Shown here: piece by piece, positions 31,838-40,826 of the stretch
How positions within the stretch are numbered: position 1 is the first letter of the stretch
Layout of the letters: every line of letters starts with the position of its first letter
Assembly: GCA_965207805.1 (NCBI GenBank)
Contig: OZ242312.1
Coordinates: 186,001-250,000 of the forward strand
DNA: 64,000 nucleotides
Direction of reading: 5' to 3'
Source of the DNA: Palauibacter sp965207805
Lineage (GTDB): Bacteria > Gemmatimonadota > Gemmatimonadetes > Palauibacterales > Palauibacteraceae
The notes under the pieces: generated by a model
Told to the model about the DNA's origin: nothing
The model's input: the letters and a program-made list of their open reading frames with translations, nothing else
Databases searched by the model: none
Translations under genes and position numbers: made by a program

Positions 31838-33049
31838 ATGAAGCGGAGAATCGAGACCGCCCTACTCACCCGTCGAGATTTTGTTCGTGCCGCCAGCGTG
31901 GGACCCGCCGCGGCCTGGCTCGCCGCCTGCGACCGCGCGGGAGACGCCGGGTCATCGGCGGATGCGGAAGCCGCCATCGCCTCGCAGCGGGAGTCGGATC
32001 AGCCGCCGAGGTGGGCAAAGGACCCGTCGCCCTTCATACAGCGCGTCACGAACCTGGAGACGCGGCTCGAGCTCATCGACGGATTCATCACGCCGAACGA
32101 GCTGTTCTTCGTCCGGAACCATTCGCCCACGCCGATGATCGACCCGAACGGCTACGCGCTACGGGTAGAGGGGGACGGCGCCGAGACCGAACTGCGGCTC
32201 GATCTGTCCACCCTGGAGTCGCTGCCGCAGCACACGATCACCGCCTACCTGGAGTGCGCCGGCAACTGGCGCGGCCTGTACCCGGAGCTCACGGGCACCC
32301 GCGCGAGCGGCGGCCAGTGGACCACGGGAGCCGTGGGGTGCGCGGAGTGGTCGGGGCCGTCGCTCGCTACCGTGCTCGATCTGGCCGGCGTACGGCCGGA
32401 AACGGTCGACGTGAACCTCGTGGGGCTGGACGGCGGCTTCGAGCGTGCCATGCCGCTCGCCAAGGCGCGGGATCCCGACACCATCATCGCGCTGCGCATT
32501 AACGGCGAGCCGCTCCCCGCCGATCACGGATTCCCGGCGCGGTCCGTCGTTCCAGGCTGGTCGGGGTCCAGCAGCATCAAGTGGCTGGGGTCCGTACAGG
32601 TCTCCACCGAGCGGGTGTGGAACCGAAACAACACGTCGTCCTACGTCCTCATCGGCGACCAGTGGCCGGAGGCGGACTACGCGCCGGCCCAGGGCCCGGT
32701 GATCACGGAACTCGTCGTGAAGAGCGCGCTGGCCCTTCCGCGGCCCGGGCGGCTGGCGCCGGGGTCCCACGCACTTCACGGGTTCGCGCACGCGCCTGCG
32801 GGACCCGTATCGGCCGTCGAGTGGAGTCCCGACGGCGGCGTGACGTGGCTGGAGGCCGAGATCGTGGATCCGATTCTGCCCCTGGCCTGGCAACGCTTCG
32901 AGTTCGAGTGGGACGCGACCCCGGGCGTGCACACGCTGGTCACGCGCGCCACGGATGCGGCCGGAAATACGCAGCCGGATGAGCCTCTGATGAACGACAA
33001 GGGCTATCTGCTGAACGTTCCGCTCCCGCACCCCGTGCAGGTGGAGTAG
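31838..33049 (+). CDS. Tat-exported sulfite-oxidase-like molybdopterin oxidoreductase
   Basis: A 403-residue protein with a twin-arginine leader (TRRDFVRAASVGPAAAWLAA). The molybdenum-binding domain has the Cys ligand in YLECAGNWRG and the loop AEWSGPSLATVL, and the C-terminal third (VSAVEWSPDGGVTWLEAEI to VTRATDAAGNTQPDE) matches the Mo-co dimerisation domain of sulfite oxidases and SoxC. There is no heme domain, so electrons must pass to a separate cytochrome. The substrate could be sulfite or an organic S- or N-oxide. ATG at 31838 fits the Tat leader. The DUF2784 gene begins 6 bases after its stop, suggesting a membrane partner. Confidence 0.88.
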   Translation: MKRRIETALLTRRDFVRAASVGPAAAWLAACDRAGDAGSSADAEAAIASQRESDQPPRWAKDPSPFIQRVTNLETRLELIDGFITPNELFFVRNHSPTPMIDPNGYALRVEGDGAETELRLDLSTLESLPQHTITAYLECAGNWRGLYPELTGTRASGGQWTTGAVGCAEWSGPSLATVLDLAGVRPETVDVNLVGLDGGFERAMPLAKARDPDTIIALRINGEPLPADHGFPARSVVPGWSGSSSIKWLGSVQVSTERVWNRNNTSSYVLIGDQWPEADYAPAQGPVITELVVKSALALPRPGRLAPGSHALHGFAHAPAGPVSAVEWSPDGGVTWLEAEIVDPILPLAWQRFEFEWDATPGVHTLVTRATDAAGNTQPDEPLMNDKGYLLNVPLPHPVQVE

Positions 33050-33055
33050 AGCGGC

Positions 33056-33436
33056 GTGCTGTATCGGGTGCTCGCGGACCTGGTCCTCGTCACCCACCTC
33101 CTCTTCATCGCCTTCGTCGTCGCCGGCGGCTTCGCCGCGATCCGCTGGCCGCGGCTGGCGTGGGCGCACGTCCCGTGTTTCGTGTGGGGGGCGTTGATCG
33201 AGTTCGCCGGCTGGATCTGTCCGCTCACGCCGCTGGAGGTCAGACTCAGGATCGCGAGCGGCCAGGCCGGCTACTCGGGCGGCTTCATCGAACGTTACCT
33301 GCTGCCGATCATCTACCCCGGCGCGCTGACCCGGGAGATCCAGATCTGGCTCGGCGTGTCCGTCCTCGCGCTGAACGTGCTGGCGTACGGATGGCTCGTG
33401 CGCCGGCTGCGCCGCCGGGTTCGAAACCGCCCCTGA
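33056..33436 (+). CDS. DUF2784 family membrane protein
   Basis: A 126-residue protein with about four membrane spans, matching DUF2784: LVLVTHLLFIAFVVAGGFAA with its membrane His, then CFVWGALIEFAGWICPLTPLE and a YLLPIIYPG loop. The family has no assigned role. It starts with GTG 6 bases after the sulfite-oxidase-like gene, so the two are probably cotranscribed, and it converges on a second gene of that type. Acting as a quinone- or heme-linked electron acceptor for the molybdoenzyme is possible but not shown. Confidence 0.8.
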   Translation: MLYRVLADLVLVTHLLFIAFVVAGGFAAIRWPRLAWAHVPCFVWGALIEFAGWICPLTPLEVRLRIASGQAGYSGGFIERYLLPIIYPGALTREIQIWLGVSVLALNVLAYGWLVRRLRRRVRNRP

Positions 33437-33473
33437 CCCGCCTTCTTCGGCGAGCGGAGAACCCGCGAGGGTA

Positions 33474-34634
33474 TCAGTCGATCACGATGTCCCGGGTGAG
33501 CTGTCCGTTGCTCTCCCAGTACGTCCTCTTGTTCACGAGCAGCGGGTCGTCCGCCGCCGGCTGGACGTTGCCGTCCGCGTCGATCGCCCTCGAGACGATC
33601 GCATGCTGGCCCGGCGTGGCATCCCAGTCTTTGCGCCAGAACGTCCACGTGTGCGGGTCGCCCTGGCCTTCGCCCAGCGTTGCCGACTCCCACGGGCCCT
33701 CATCCACCCGGACTTCGACGGCGGCGATGTCCGCGCCCCACGCGGCCCCGTGGATCGCGTACGCATCGCCGTTCCGCGTGACCTTCGCGGGGACGGAGTT
33801 GATGTTCACGCGCCCCACCGAGGTCTCCGTCCATACGGTCTCGCCGTCGCGTTCCTCCGCCCGCAGCGTCACGTAGTCGCGGGCCATGAACTTGCCCATG
33901 AAGCGGCGGTCGCGGAGTTCGATCCGGGTCAGCCATTTCACGTTCGCGATGCCGTACCAGCCGGGGGCGATGACCCGCAGCGGAAACCCGTGCGCGGTCG
34001 GCAGCGGCTCGCCGTTCACCTCGTACGCGAGGATGATGCCGGGGTCCATCGCGTCCTCGAGCGACAGGCTGCGCGCGAAGTTCTGCGTCACCGTGTTGCC
34101 CCGGATCTCCTCCTCGCCCTCGTCCGCGCCGAAGAAGACGACCTCGATCCCCGTGTCCTGAACGCCGGCCTCGGTCAGCAGCGCCGCAAGCGAGGTCCCC
34201 GACCAGCGCGCGTTGTGGACGCCGCCGATGAACGAGGGACGGCCGCGGTTTCCGGAGCACTCCAGCGTGAACACGACCTCCTGACGGGGCCGCGCCCTCA
34301 ACTCGGCGAGGTCGAACGTCCGCGGCCGGTCGACGAGTCCCCCGATCTCGAGGCTCCAGTCGCTCTCCGCGACGACCGGCAACCCGTAGTGCCCCACGCG
34401 GAACATCTGACTGACCGGCGTGATCCAGGAATCCAGCTCTTCCCAGTTCAGGATGTTCATCCGCTCCGTCAGCCCCGGGTGCGGACGCTGAACCCATGGG
34501 ATCACCGCCTCCTGATCGAATCCGGCGAGCCAGCCGCGGAAGATGTCCGTCGGAAGGACCGCGAGACCCGCGGCCGCCGCGCCGCCCCGGATCAGCACCT
34601 GTCGTCGTGGAATCGGGTTTCGCTGGCTCATCAT
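33474..34634 (-). CDS. Second exported sulfite-oxidase-like molybdopterin oxidoreductase
   Basis: A 386-residue protein of the same family as the gene at 31838. Its leader (IPRRQVLIRGGAAAAGLAVL) is twin-arginine-like, and the Cys ligand lies in TLECSGNRGRP, followed by ARWSGTSLAALL and GFPLRVIAPGWYG. A C-terminal dimerisation domain (VEVRVDEGPWESATL, then SRAIDADGNVQP) is present. The two paralogues are clearly different in sequence, so they probably do not have the same substrate. The ATG at 34634 has GAGG eight bases upstream and precedes the leader. It lies 85 bases downstream of an exported amidohydrolase on the same strand. Confidence 0.87.
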   Translation of the reverse strand: MMSQRNPIPRRQVLIRGGAAAAGLAVLPTDIFRGWLAGFDQEAVIPWVQRPHPGLTERMNILNWEELDSWITPVSQMFRVGHYGLPVVAESDWSLEIGGLVDRPRTFDLAELRARPRQEVVFTLECSGNRGRPSFIGGVHNARWSGTSLAALLTEAGVQDTGIEVVFFGADEGEEEIRGNTVTQNFARSLSLEDAMDPGIILAYEVNGEPLPTAHGFPLRVIAPGWYGIANVKWLTRIELRDRRFMGKFMARDYVTLRAEERDGETVWTETSVGRVNINSVPAKVTRNGDAYAIHGAAWGADIAAVEVRVDEGPWESATLGEGQGDPHTWTFWRKDWDATPGQHAIVSRAIDADGNVQPAADDPLLVNKRTYWESNGQLTRDIVID

Positions 34635-34719
34635 GTCAGACCTCGCCTCGGGTGGATGGTATGTCGCAAGCTCGGGTCTGATCAGCCATCGGAGCAAGAC
34701 ATCCTCCATGGCGGCAGGC

Positions 34720-36180
34720 TCAGCGGCCGGGTCTCCACGCGGATTCTTCGGACGCGTCGGCTGGCCCGATCTTGCCTTCGGCCATCGCGAGCAGCTCGTC
34801 GGGTGAATGAAGCTGTCCCCGCGCGAAGACGAACCACACCTCGCGGGCGGCCCGGACATCCTCCAGCGGGTTCCCCCGCACGATCACGAGATCCGCGATC
34901 TTCCCTTCCTCGATGCTGCCGAGTTCGTGGTCCACGCCCATCGCGCGGGCCGAATTGAGGGTCGCGATGCGGAACACGTCCGCGGGCGGGACCCCGGCGC
35001 GCGCGAACGCGAGGAGTTCGCGGTGTACGGCGAACGGCGACCAGTAGTCTCCCCAGCTCGGGTGATCCGTGCCGAGCGTGATCAGGTCGCGCCCGCCGCC
35101 GTCGTAGAACGCCTTGAGCGTCCGGCGCTTGATCGGCGACATCTTCGCGAACGACTCGTTCACGGGGCGGGGCTGACGGGCTTCGACGATCTCCCGCATG
35201 TACGGGGTCAGGAAGCGGTGTTCGTCCGTCCAGTACTCCGTCATCTCCGGGTCGTGCGGCCCCCAGTAGCCGTAGATGGAGAGCGTGGGGTCGAAGTACG
35301 CGCCGTGGCCGACATAGAGGTCGATGATGTCGCGGAGCGCGTCCCCCTCGAAGTCGTCGAACTCCTGCAGCGAGGCGTAGGCCGTGCGGTCGGCCGGCAT
35401 CATGTCGCCGCCCAGGAAGTGCTCGACGCGGTCGATGCCCATGAGAATCGCGTCGCGGGGGTTCACCGTGTTGCCGAACCCCGAGTCGAGGTGGGCGGTC
35501 ACGGTGAGTCCGTGCTCGTGCGCCTGTTCGATGAGCACGGAGAGGTGGTCGGGCCGGATTCCCTTGGCCTTGAAGCCGGCCGCGCCGAGCGACGCCCAGT
35601 GGTCCACTTCCCGCCGGATCGAATCGGGCGTCATGGCGTCGTCGTTCCAGCCCCGCCGCCACGATCCGAAGTAGGGGCCGGAGTTGAGGATCCGCGGACC
35701 CCTGCGCTCGCCGCGCTCGATGGCGAGCCGCAGCTCCCGCATGCGCACCGGATTCAGCTCGCCGGCCGGGAACGTCGTCGTCACGCCGTTGGCGAGGAAG
35801 AGTTCGGGATAGGCGGCCGTCTCATCGACGCGGCCATCGCCGAACAGGTCCACCGCGTAGTGGGCGTGGAGGTCGAAGAGCCCCGGAAGGATCGTCGCTT
35901 CCCGGTCGAGGTCGATCGTCACCGTGACCGGATCCGTATCCGCCGATCCGCCGATGGAGACGATCCTTCCGTCGCGAATCGTGATTCCGGCGTTCTCGAC
36001 GAGGGTTCCGGCATGCACGTCGAGCCAGCGCCCGCCCGTGATCACGTAGGTCGCGTTCTCGTCTACGAGATCGACGAGGTCCATCACGATTCCCTCGCAT
36101 CCGGCAAGGGTCACGGCCGGGCCGCCCAGTCCGAGGGCGAGAAGGATCCATCGTCGCCGCATCCGCCGTCTCCGAACCAT
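34720..36180 (-). CDS. Exported amidohydrolase family lipoprotein
   Basis: A 486-residue metal-dependent hydrolase of the imidazolonepropionase/adenine-deaminase type. An Arg-rich start, a hydrophobic core and a lipobox (TLAGCEG) indicate a lipoprotein. The first metal ligands are in LPGLFDLHAHYAVD, a Lys that could be carbamylated lies in AAGFKAKGI, later His residues are in TVTAHLDSG and RVEHFLG, and the terminal Asp is in TLGTDHPSWG. The reaction is hydrolysis of an amide or cyclic amide; the substrate is not predictable. ATG at 36180 precedes the signal. The 215-base region to the MFS gene is divergent and holds an inverted GTGA-N4-TCAC at 36293-36304. Confidence 0.85.
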   Translation of the reverse strand: MVRRRRMRRRWILLALGLGGPAVTLAGCEGIVMDLVDLVDENATYVITGGRWLDVHAGTLVENAGITIRDGRIVSIGGSADTDPVTVTIDLDREATILPGLFDLHAHYAVDLFGDGRVDETAAYPELFLANGVTTTFPAGELNPVRMRELRLAIERGERRGPRILNSGPYFGSWRRGWNDDAMTPDSIRREVDHWASLGAAGFKAKGIRPDHLSVLIEQAHEHGLTVTAHLDSGFGNTVNPRDAILMGIDRVEHFLGGDMMPADRTAYASLQEFDDFEGDALRDIIDLYVGHGAYFDPTLSIYGYWGPHDPEMTEYWTDEHRFLTPYMREIVEARQPRPVNESFAKMSPIKRRTLKAFYDGGGRDLITLGTDHPSWGDYWSPFAVHRELLAFARAGVPPADVFRIATLNSARAMGVDHELGSIEEGKIADLVIVRGNPLEDVRAAREVWFVFARGQLHSPDELLAMAEGKIGPADASEESAWRPGR

Positions 36181-36395
36181 CGATGCACCTCGCGTTCCCT
36201 GCGTATCGCCTCGGGTCGCGCGAATCGCGGTCGACCCGGCACTCAACATAGATGCGCGCGGGTTCCTCCACGACGGACTCGATCCTGTTACTGTGAGCGG
36301 TCACCACGCGGCTGCCATCCGAACCGGATCGGAGTTCGATACTGCACGAACCGAGCGCGGCGCTCGCCAATCCCCCGTCGGGCCTCTCGGGACGC

Positions 36396-37562
36396 ATGTC
36401 GCCGCGCCCTGCGGTGGTCGTGGCGCTCATCGTCGTCTCGCACACGACAGTGGATGCGTATACGGCGTTTCTGCCGCCGCTTCTTCCCCGGATCATGGAC
36501 AACCTCGGCCTCTCGATCACGCTGGCCGCGACGCTGTCGACCGTGCTCTCCATCTCGACCGCGCTCCCGCAGCCGGCCTTCGGATACCTTGCAGACCGAT
36601 TCGGGAGGCGCGCCTTCCTCGCCGCGGGACCGATCGTGGGGGCCGTGTTCATCTCGTTGCTGGGGCTGGCGCCCAGCTTCTTCGTCCTCCTCCTGCTGCT
36701 CACGGTGGGCGGACTGGGGTCGGCCGCCTTTCACCCCCCGGGAGCATCGCTCGTCGCGCGCGCCGGCGAGGGTCGGGGAAGCGGCGTGCGCATGTCCGTC
36801 TTCTCCTTCGGGGGGGCGGCGGGCTTTGCGCTGGGGCCGATCAGCGCGGTCGCCCTCGTGGGCTGGTTGGGCCTGGCCGGTCTGTGGGTCGCGATGATCC
36901 CGGGGGTCGTGCTCGGGATCGCCCTCTGGTTCGGCGCGAAGGGTCGGACCCGGGTGGGGCCGGGGACGCCGCCGCCTCCCCCGCTGGAGGTGCTCCGCAA
37001 ACTCAAGGGGCCGCTCGGTCTCGTGTTCGGGATCTCCGTCGTGGGATCCTTCGCTCAGAAGGCGGTCCTCACCTTCATCCCGATCATCGCCCACCGCGCG
37101 GGGGAGAGCGAGACGGCCGGTGCCGTGGTGCTGAGCATCTACCTGGGCGCCCAGGGCCTGGGGACGCTCGCCTCCGGCTACCTCACCGACCGGCTCAACC
37201 GCCAGCATCTCCTGGCCGCGATCAGCGTGCTCGCCGTGCCCACGCATATCCTCGCGTTCACGCTGGCTCCGGCCAGCCCCGCCGCGATCGTGATGGCCGT
37301 GTGCGCGGGCTTCCTGAACATGGCGCTGCTGCCTCCGATCGTCGTCGTGGCGCAGGAGATCCTGCCCTCGGGGACGGCCGTGAGTTCAGGCATCGTCATG
37401 GGGCTCGCATGGGCCGTCGGGACGCTGGCGATTCCCGTCGTGGGCGGGTTCGCGGACGCGTTCGGGCCTGTCGCCGCGACCGCATGGTCGATGCCGCTCC
37501 TGCTGCTCGGTGCGCTCTTCGCAATGCAGCCCTCGCTTAGTCCCTACTCTAGAGCCCGATGA
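36396..37562 (+). CDS. MFS transporter, fosmidomycin-resistance (Fsr)-like
   Basis: A 388-residue major facilitator protein with about twelve spans. The signature between TM2 and TM3 reads GYLADRFGRRAF, the equivalent in the second half is GYLTDRLNRQHL, and the AAFHPPGASLVAR segment after TM4 is characteristic of the fosmidomycin-resistance group. Such proteins export drugs or metabolites by proton exchange. The ATG follows a short leader with no strong ribosome-binding site. The last four bases (ATGA) overlap the amidohydrolase start, so the two are translationally coupled; transport of a substrate or product of that enzyme is a reasonable guess. Confidence 0.85.
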   Translation: MSPRPAVVVALIVVSHTTVDAYTAFLPPLLPRIMDNLGLSITLAATLSTVLSISTALPQPAFGYLADRFGRRAFLAAGPIVGAVFISLLGLAPSFFVLLLLLTVGGLGSAAFHPPGASLVARAGEGRGSGVRMSVFSFGGAAGFALGPISAVALVGWLGLAGLWVAMIPGVVLGIALWFGAKGRTRVGPGTPPPPPLEVLRKLKGPLGLVFGISVVGSFAQKAVLTFIPIIAHRAGESETAGAVVLSIYLGAQGLGTLASGYLTDRLNRQHLLAAISVLAVPTHILAFTLAPASPAAIVMAVCAGFLNMALLPPIVVVAQEILPSGTAVSSGIVMGLAWAVGTLAIPVVGGFADAFGPVAATAWSMPLLLLGALFAMQPSLSPYSRAR

Positions 37563-39319
37563 TGAACCGATTGAGTCCATCCGCCCTCGTGGTCGCGGGC
37601 TCCGTTATCGCCGCCTGCGGAGAGTCGCGGCCGGCCGACCCGGCCGACCTGATCTTCGTGGACGGACGCGTGATCACGCTCGACGCGGCGAGCCGTGTCG
37701 CCGAAGCCGTGGCCGTGCTCGACGAACGCGTCGTAGCTGTCGGTTCGACGGCGGAGGTCGAGGCGCTCGCGGGCCCGGAGACCCGCCGCATCGACCTCGC
37801 CGGGCGCGCGATGACACCGGGGCTCATGGACGCGCACGTCCACTTCGCGAACGGCGGCGCGAACCGCCTGTACCGTCTCGACCTGAGCTATCCGAACGTG
37901 GAGAACATCGCGGACGTGCAGGGCCTGGTCGCGGAGCGGGCCGGGCGGCTGTTTGAAGGCGAATGGGTGCGCGGTGGCGGTTGGGATGAGGGAAAGCTCG
38001 AGGAGCTGCGCTACATTTACGCCTCCGACCTCGACGCCGTCGCCGCGGGGCAGCCCGTGTGGCTGGCGCACACGATGGGCCACTACGGCGTGGCGAACTC
38101 GCTTGCCCTCGACATGGCCGGCATCACGGCGGATACCCCCGATCCGCCCGGGGGCACGATCGACCGCGATGCCGCCGGACAGCCGACGGGCGTCCTCAAG
38201 GAGTCCGCGATGGGTCTCGTAACCCGCCTTATCCCGCCGCTCGGACCCGGCGAGCAGCGGGAGGGGATCCGCGCACTCGCCGACGCCTTCAACGCCGAGT
38301 GCATGACGGGCGGCAAGGAGCCGGGGATCGGTCGCCGGGCATGGGAGGCCTACCGCGATGTGCTGGCCGACGGCGACCTCACGGTCCGGATCTTCGTCCT
38401 GTGGTCCGGCCGCAACGGGACGCCGGACGAGGTCCGCGCCTACGCCGACAGCCTCGCGACCTTCACGCGACCCTACGAGTCGACGGGGGACGACCGGCTC
38501 ATCGCCGGCGGCGTCAAGCTGTACAGCGACGGCAGCGGTGGCGCCCGCACGGCGTGGCTGTACCAGGACTGGAATCGGGACCGCACGGAGACCGACACGG
38601 GCAACCGCGGCTATCCGACGATGGACCCGGACGAACTGCGCCGCCGCTTCCGGGCCTACCACGACGCCGGGCTCCACGTCTCGATCCACTCCATCGGCGA
38701 CCGCGCGATCGACTGGACCGTCGACAGCTTCACCGAGGCGCTCGAGGCCACGCCCACGCACGGGCTCCGGCACGGAATCATCCACTCGAACATCCCCACG
38801 GACCGGGCCCTGGACGCGATGGCCGAACTCCAGCGGGAATGGCAGGCCGGCTACCCGGAGCCGTCCCCCACCTTCACGTGGTGGATCGGCGACACCTACG
38901 CCGGGAACTTCGGATCCCAGCGAACCCTCAGGCTGAACCCGTTCCGCTCCTATCGGGACCGGGGCATGATCTGGGCGAGCGGCTCCGACTTCTTCGTCAC
39001 GCCCTACCCGGCGCGCTACGGCGTCTGGGCCTCCGTCGCGCGCCAGCCGCTGCTCGGCGTCTACGGGAGCGACCCCTACGGCACGGCCGAATCCGTCGAC
39101 GTCGAGACGGCGCTGCGCTCGTTCACGATCTGGGCCGCGCACCAGATGTTCCTCGAGGAGAAGGTCGGAACGATCGAACCCGGCAAGTACGCGGATCTCG
39201 CGGTCTGGGACCGCGACCCGCTCACTGTCCCGACGATCGAACTTCGCGACATGGTGTGCGAGATGACGGTCTTCAACGGCGAAGTCGTCTTCGATCGATC
39301 CGGCGCCCCCACGTCGTGA
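37559..39319 (+). CDS. YtcJ-like amidohydrolase (amidohydrolase 3 family), exported lipoprotein
   Basis: A 586-residue amidohydrolase of the YtcJ group. The N-terminal signal ends at a lipobox Cys (SVIAACGES). Metal ligands appear in TPGLMDAHVHFANGG; the HSIGDRAID and HGIIHSNI segments supply further His residues and the SGSDFFVTP loop the terminal Asp. The C-terminal EKVGTIEPGKYADLAVWDRDP closes the composite beta domain. Substrates of this group are mostly unknown N-acyl or carbamoyl compounds. The start codon overlaps the MFS stop, and a second ATG follows directly at 37562. A Nudix gene starts 12 bases downstream. Confidence 0.88.
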   Translation: MMNRLSPSALVVAGSVIAACGESRPADPADLIFVDGRVITLDAASRVAEAVAVLDERVVAVGSTAEVEALAGPETRRIDLAGRAMTPGLMDAHVHFANGGANRLYRLDLSYPNVENIADVQGLVAERAGRLFEGEWVRGGGWDEGKLEELRYIYASDLDAVAAGQPVWLAHTMGHYGVANSLALDMAGITADTPDPPGGTIDRDAAGQPTGVLKESAMGLVTRLIPPLGPGEQREGIRALADAFNAECMTGGKEPGIGRRAWEAYRDVLADGDLTVRIFVLWSGRNGTPDEVRAYADSLATFTRPYESTGDDRLIAGGVKLYSDGSGGARTAWLYQDWNRDRTETDTGNRGYPTMDPDELRRRFRAYHDAGLHVSIHSIGDRAIDWTVDSFTEALEATPTHGLRHGIIHSNIPTDRALDAMAELQREWQAGYPEPSPTFTWWIGDTYAGNFGSQRTLRLNPFRSYRDRGMIWASGSDFFVTPYPARYGVWASVARQPLLGVYGSDPYGTAESVDVETALRSFTIWAAHQMFLEEKVGTIEPGKYADLAVWDRDPLTVPTIELRDMVCEMTVFNGEVVFDRSGAPTS

Positions 39320-39330
39320 AAGGACAGCGG

Positions 39331-39864
39331 ATGCGAGCTCGACCCCTCGCGACGGATCGCCCCATCCCCGACGGTTGGGAGCCGGACCTCCACGCGACCC
39401 TCCTCTTCATCGTGCGGGGAGGTAAAATCCTCCTCATCCACAAGAAGCGCGGCCTCGGCGCCGGCAAGCTGAACGGGGCCGGGGGCAAGGTCGAACCCGG
39501 CGAGAGCACGCTGGAGGCCGCAATGCGGGAGTTCGAGGAGGAACTGCGCGCGCGGCCCGTGGCGCCCCGTAAGGTCGGTGAGGTGGCGTTCGAGGTGCTG
39601 AGCGGCATGTCGATCCTGATCCACGTGTTCCGGGCCGACGCCCTGGAGGGAGAGCCGGTCGAGACGAGCGAGGCCACCCCCATGTGGACGCCCGTCGATG
39701 ACATCCCGTTCGATCGAATGTGGGAAGACGACCGCCACTGGCTGCCGCACGTCGTCGAGGACCGCCCGTTCGAGGCCTACGCGCGCTTCGAGGGCGACGA
39801 CATGGTCCACTGCCGCGTGGCCCTTTCCTCCGACACCGAACGCTTGCCCTGGGAGTCGCGCTGA
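39331..39864 (+). CDS. Nudix hydrolase, MutT/MTH1-like (8-oxo-dGTP diphosphatase)
   Basis: A 177-residue Nudix protein. The Nudix box runs from GKVEPGES through REFEEELRA, with the Glu residues that bind magnesium in place and the usual late Gly replaced by Arg. GAGGKVEPGES and the preceding IHKKRGLGAGKLNG resemble the human MTH1 pocket. It would hydrolyse oxidised nucleoside triphosphates such as 8-oxo-dGTP to monophosphates in the cytosol. ATG at 39331 has AAAGGA seven bases upstream; a GTG at 39316 is a weaker alternative. It follows the amidohydrolase by 12 bases and converges on htpX. Confidence 0.87.
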   Translation: MRARPLATDRPIPDGWEPDLHATLLFIVRGGKILLIHKKRGLGAGKLNGAGGKVEPGESTLEAAMREFEEELRARPVAPRKVGEVAFEVLSGMSILIHVFRADALEGEPVETSEATPMWTPVDDIPFDRMWEDDRHWLPHVVEDRPFEAYARFEGDDMVHCRVALSSDTERLPWESR

Positions 39865-39903
39865 AGCCCCCGCGGTGCCCCCCCGGGGCCAAGCCCGTCC
39901 CGT

Positions 39904-40746
39904 CTACTCCCGTCCGGCGGCCTGGGCTCTCAGGGCGGCGACCCGCTCCTCTGTCGGCGGGTGGGTGGTGAAGAGGGAGGTGAGACCTCGCCGTCGTCCC
40001 GCGAACGGGTTCACGATCGCGAGCGAGGCGCCGGCCGGGTTCACGTTCATCGGGATGCGGCGGGCACCGGACTCGAGGCGCTTCAGCGCGCCGGCCAGAC
40101 CCATGGGGTCGCCCGTGATCTCGCCCCCGGTGCGGTCGGCCTGAAACTCGTTGCGGCGGCTGATCGCCATCTGGATGATGACGGCGGCGAGCGGGGCGAC
40201 GATGGCCATGACCAGCATGCCGAGCGGGTTGTCGCCATCGTCCCGGCCCCCGCCGAAGATGAAGCCCCAGCGGGCGATCGAGGCGATCATCGCGATGGCG
40301 CCGGCCATCGTCGCCGCGACCGTGCCGACGAGCATGTGCCGGTGCTTGATGTGGGCGAGTTCGTGCGCGATCACGCCGTCCAGTTCGCGGGCCGGCAGCG
40401 CACGCAGGATGCCCTGCGTGAAGCAGACCACGGCGTGCTCCGGATTGCGGCCCGTGGCGAACGCGTTCGGCTGCGGCTGCGGCGAGACGGCCACCACCGG
40501 TGCCGGCAGGCCCGCCCGCTTCCGCAGCCGCTCCACCCGGTCGTAGAGGTCCGGCGCCTGCGCCCGGTCCACGACCTGGGCCCGGTACATGCGCAGGACC
40601 ACCCGGTCGCTGAACCAGTACATCCCGAAGTTCATGGCCGCCGAAAGCGCCAGGAACAGGACCGCGCCCTGCTGCCCGAACAGCGCGCCTCCCGCGAACA
40701 CCAGGAGGGCCGTGAGGCCCAACATCAAGCCGAAGACTCTGAACAT
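39904..40746 (-). CDS. htpX: Membrane zinc metalloprotease HtpX
   Basis: A 280-residue M48B protease that degrades misfolded inner-membrane proteins. Two N-terminal spans (residues about 5-45) are followed by the zinc motif VIAHELAHIKH (His128, Glu129, His132), two more hydrophobic segments and the third-ligand motif NEFQAD. The conserved PQPNAFATGRNPEHA block is also present. Length and layout match the family. It is transcribed from its own position, about 80 bases downstream of the PP-loop gene on the same strand. Heat or envelope-stress control is known in other bacteria but no site is seen here. Confidence 0.95.
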   Translation of the reverse strand: MFRVFGLMLGLTALLVFAGGALFGQQGAVLFLALSAAMNFGMYWFSDRVVLRMYRAQVVDRAQAPDLYDRVERLRKRAGLPAPVVAVSPQPQPNAFATGRNPEHAVVCFTQGILRALPARELDGVIAHELAHIKHRHMLVGTVAATMAGAIAMIASIARWGFIFGGGRDDGDNPLGMLVMAIVAPLAAVIIQMAISRRNEFQADRTGGEITGDPMGLAGALKRLESGARRIPMNVNPAGASLAIVNPFAGRRRGLTSLFTTHPPTEERVAALRAQAAGRE

Positions 40747-40826
40747 CCGCGATACCTCTCTATCTCACGTCCCGGACCGACTCGTCCGTCGCTCGCAGTA
40801 CTGCTACACCCCGGGCTCCCGGTGGG

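Noticed and set aside
36293..36304. Inverted repeat GTGA-N4-TCAC between the divergent amidohydrolase and MFS genes, reminiscent of a CRP-type site.
   Set aside because: The spacer is four, not six, the flanking bases do not match, and a single short palindrome is expected by chance; kept only as a remark in the gene entry.
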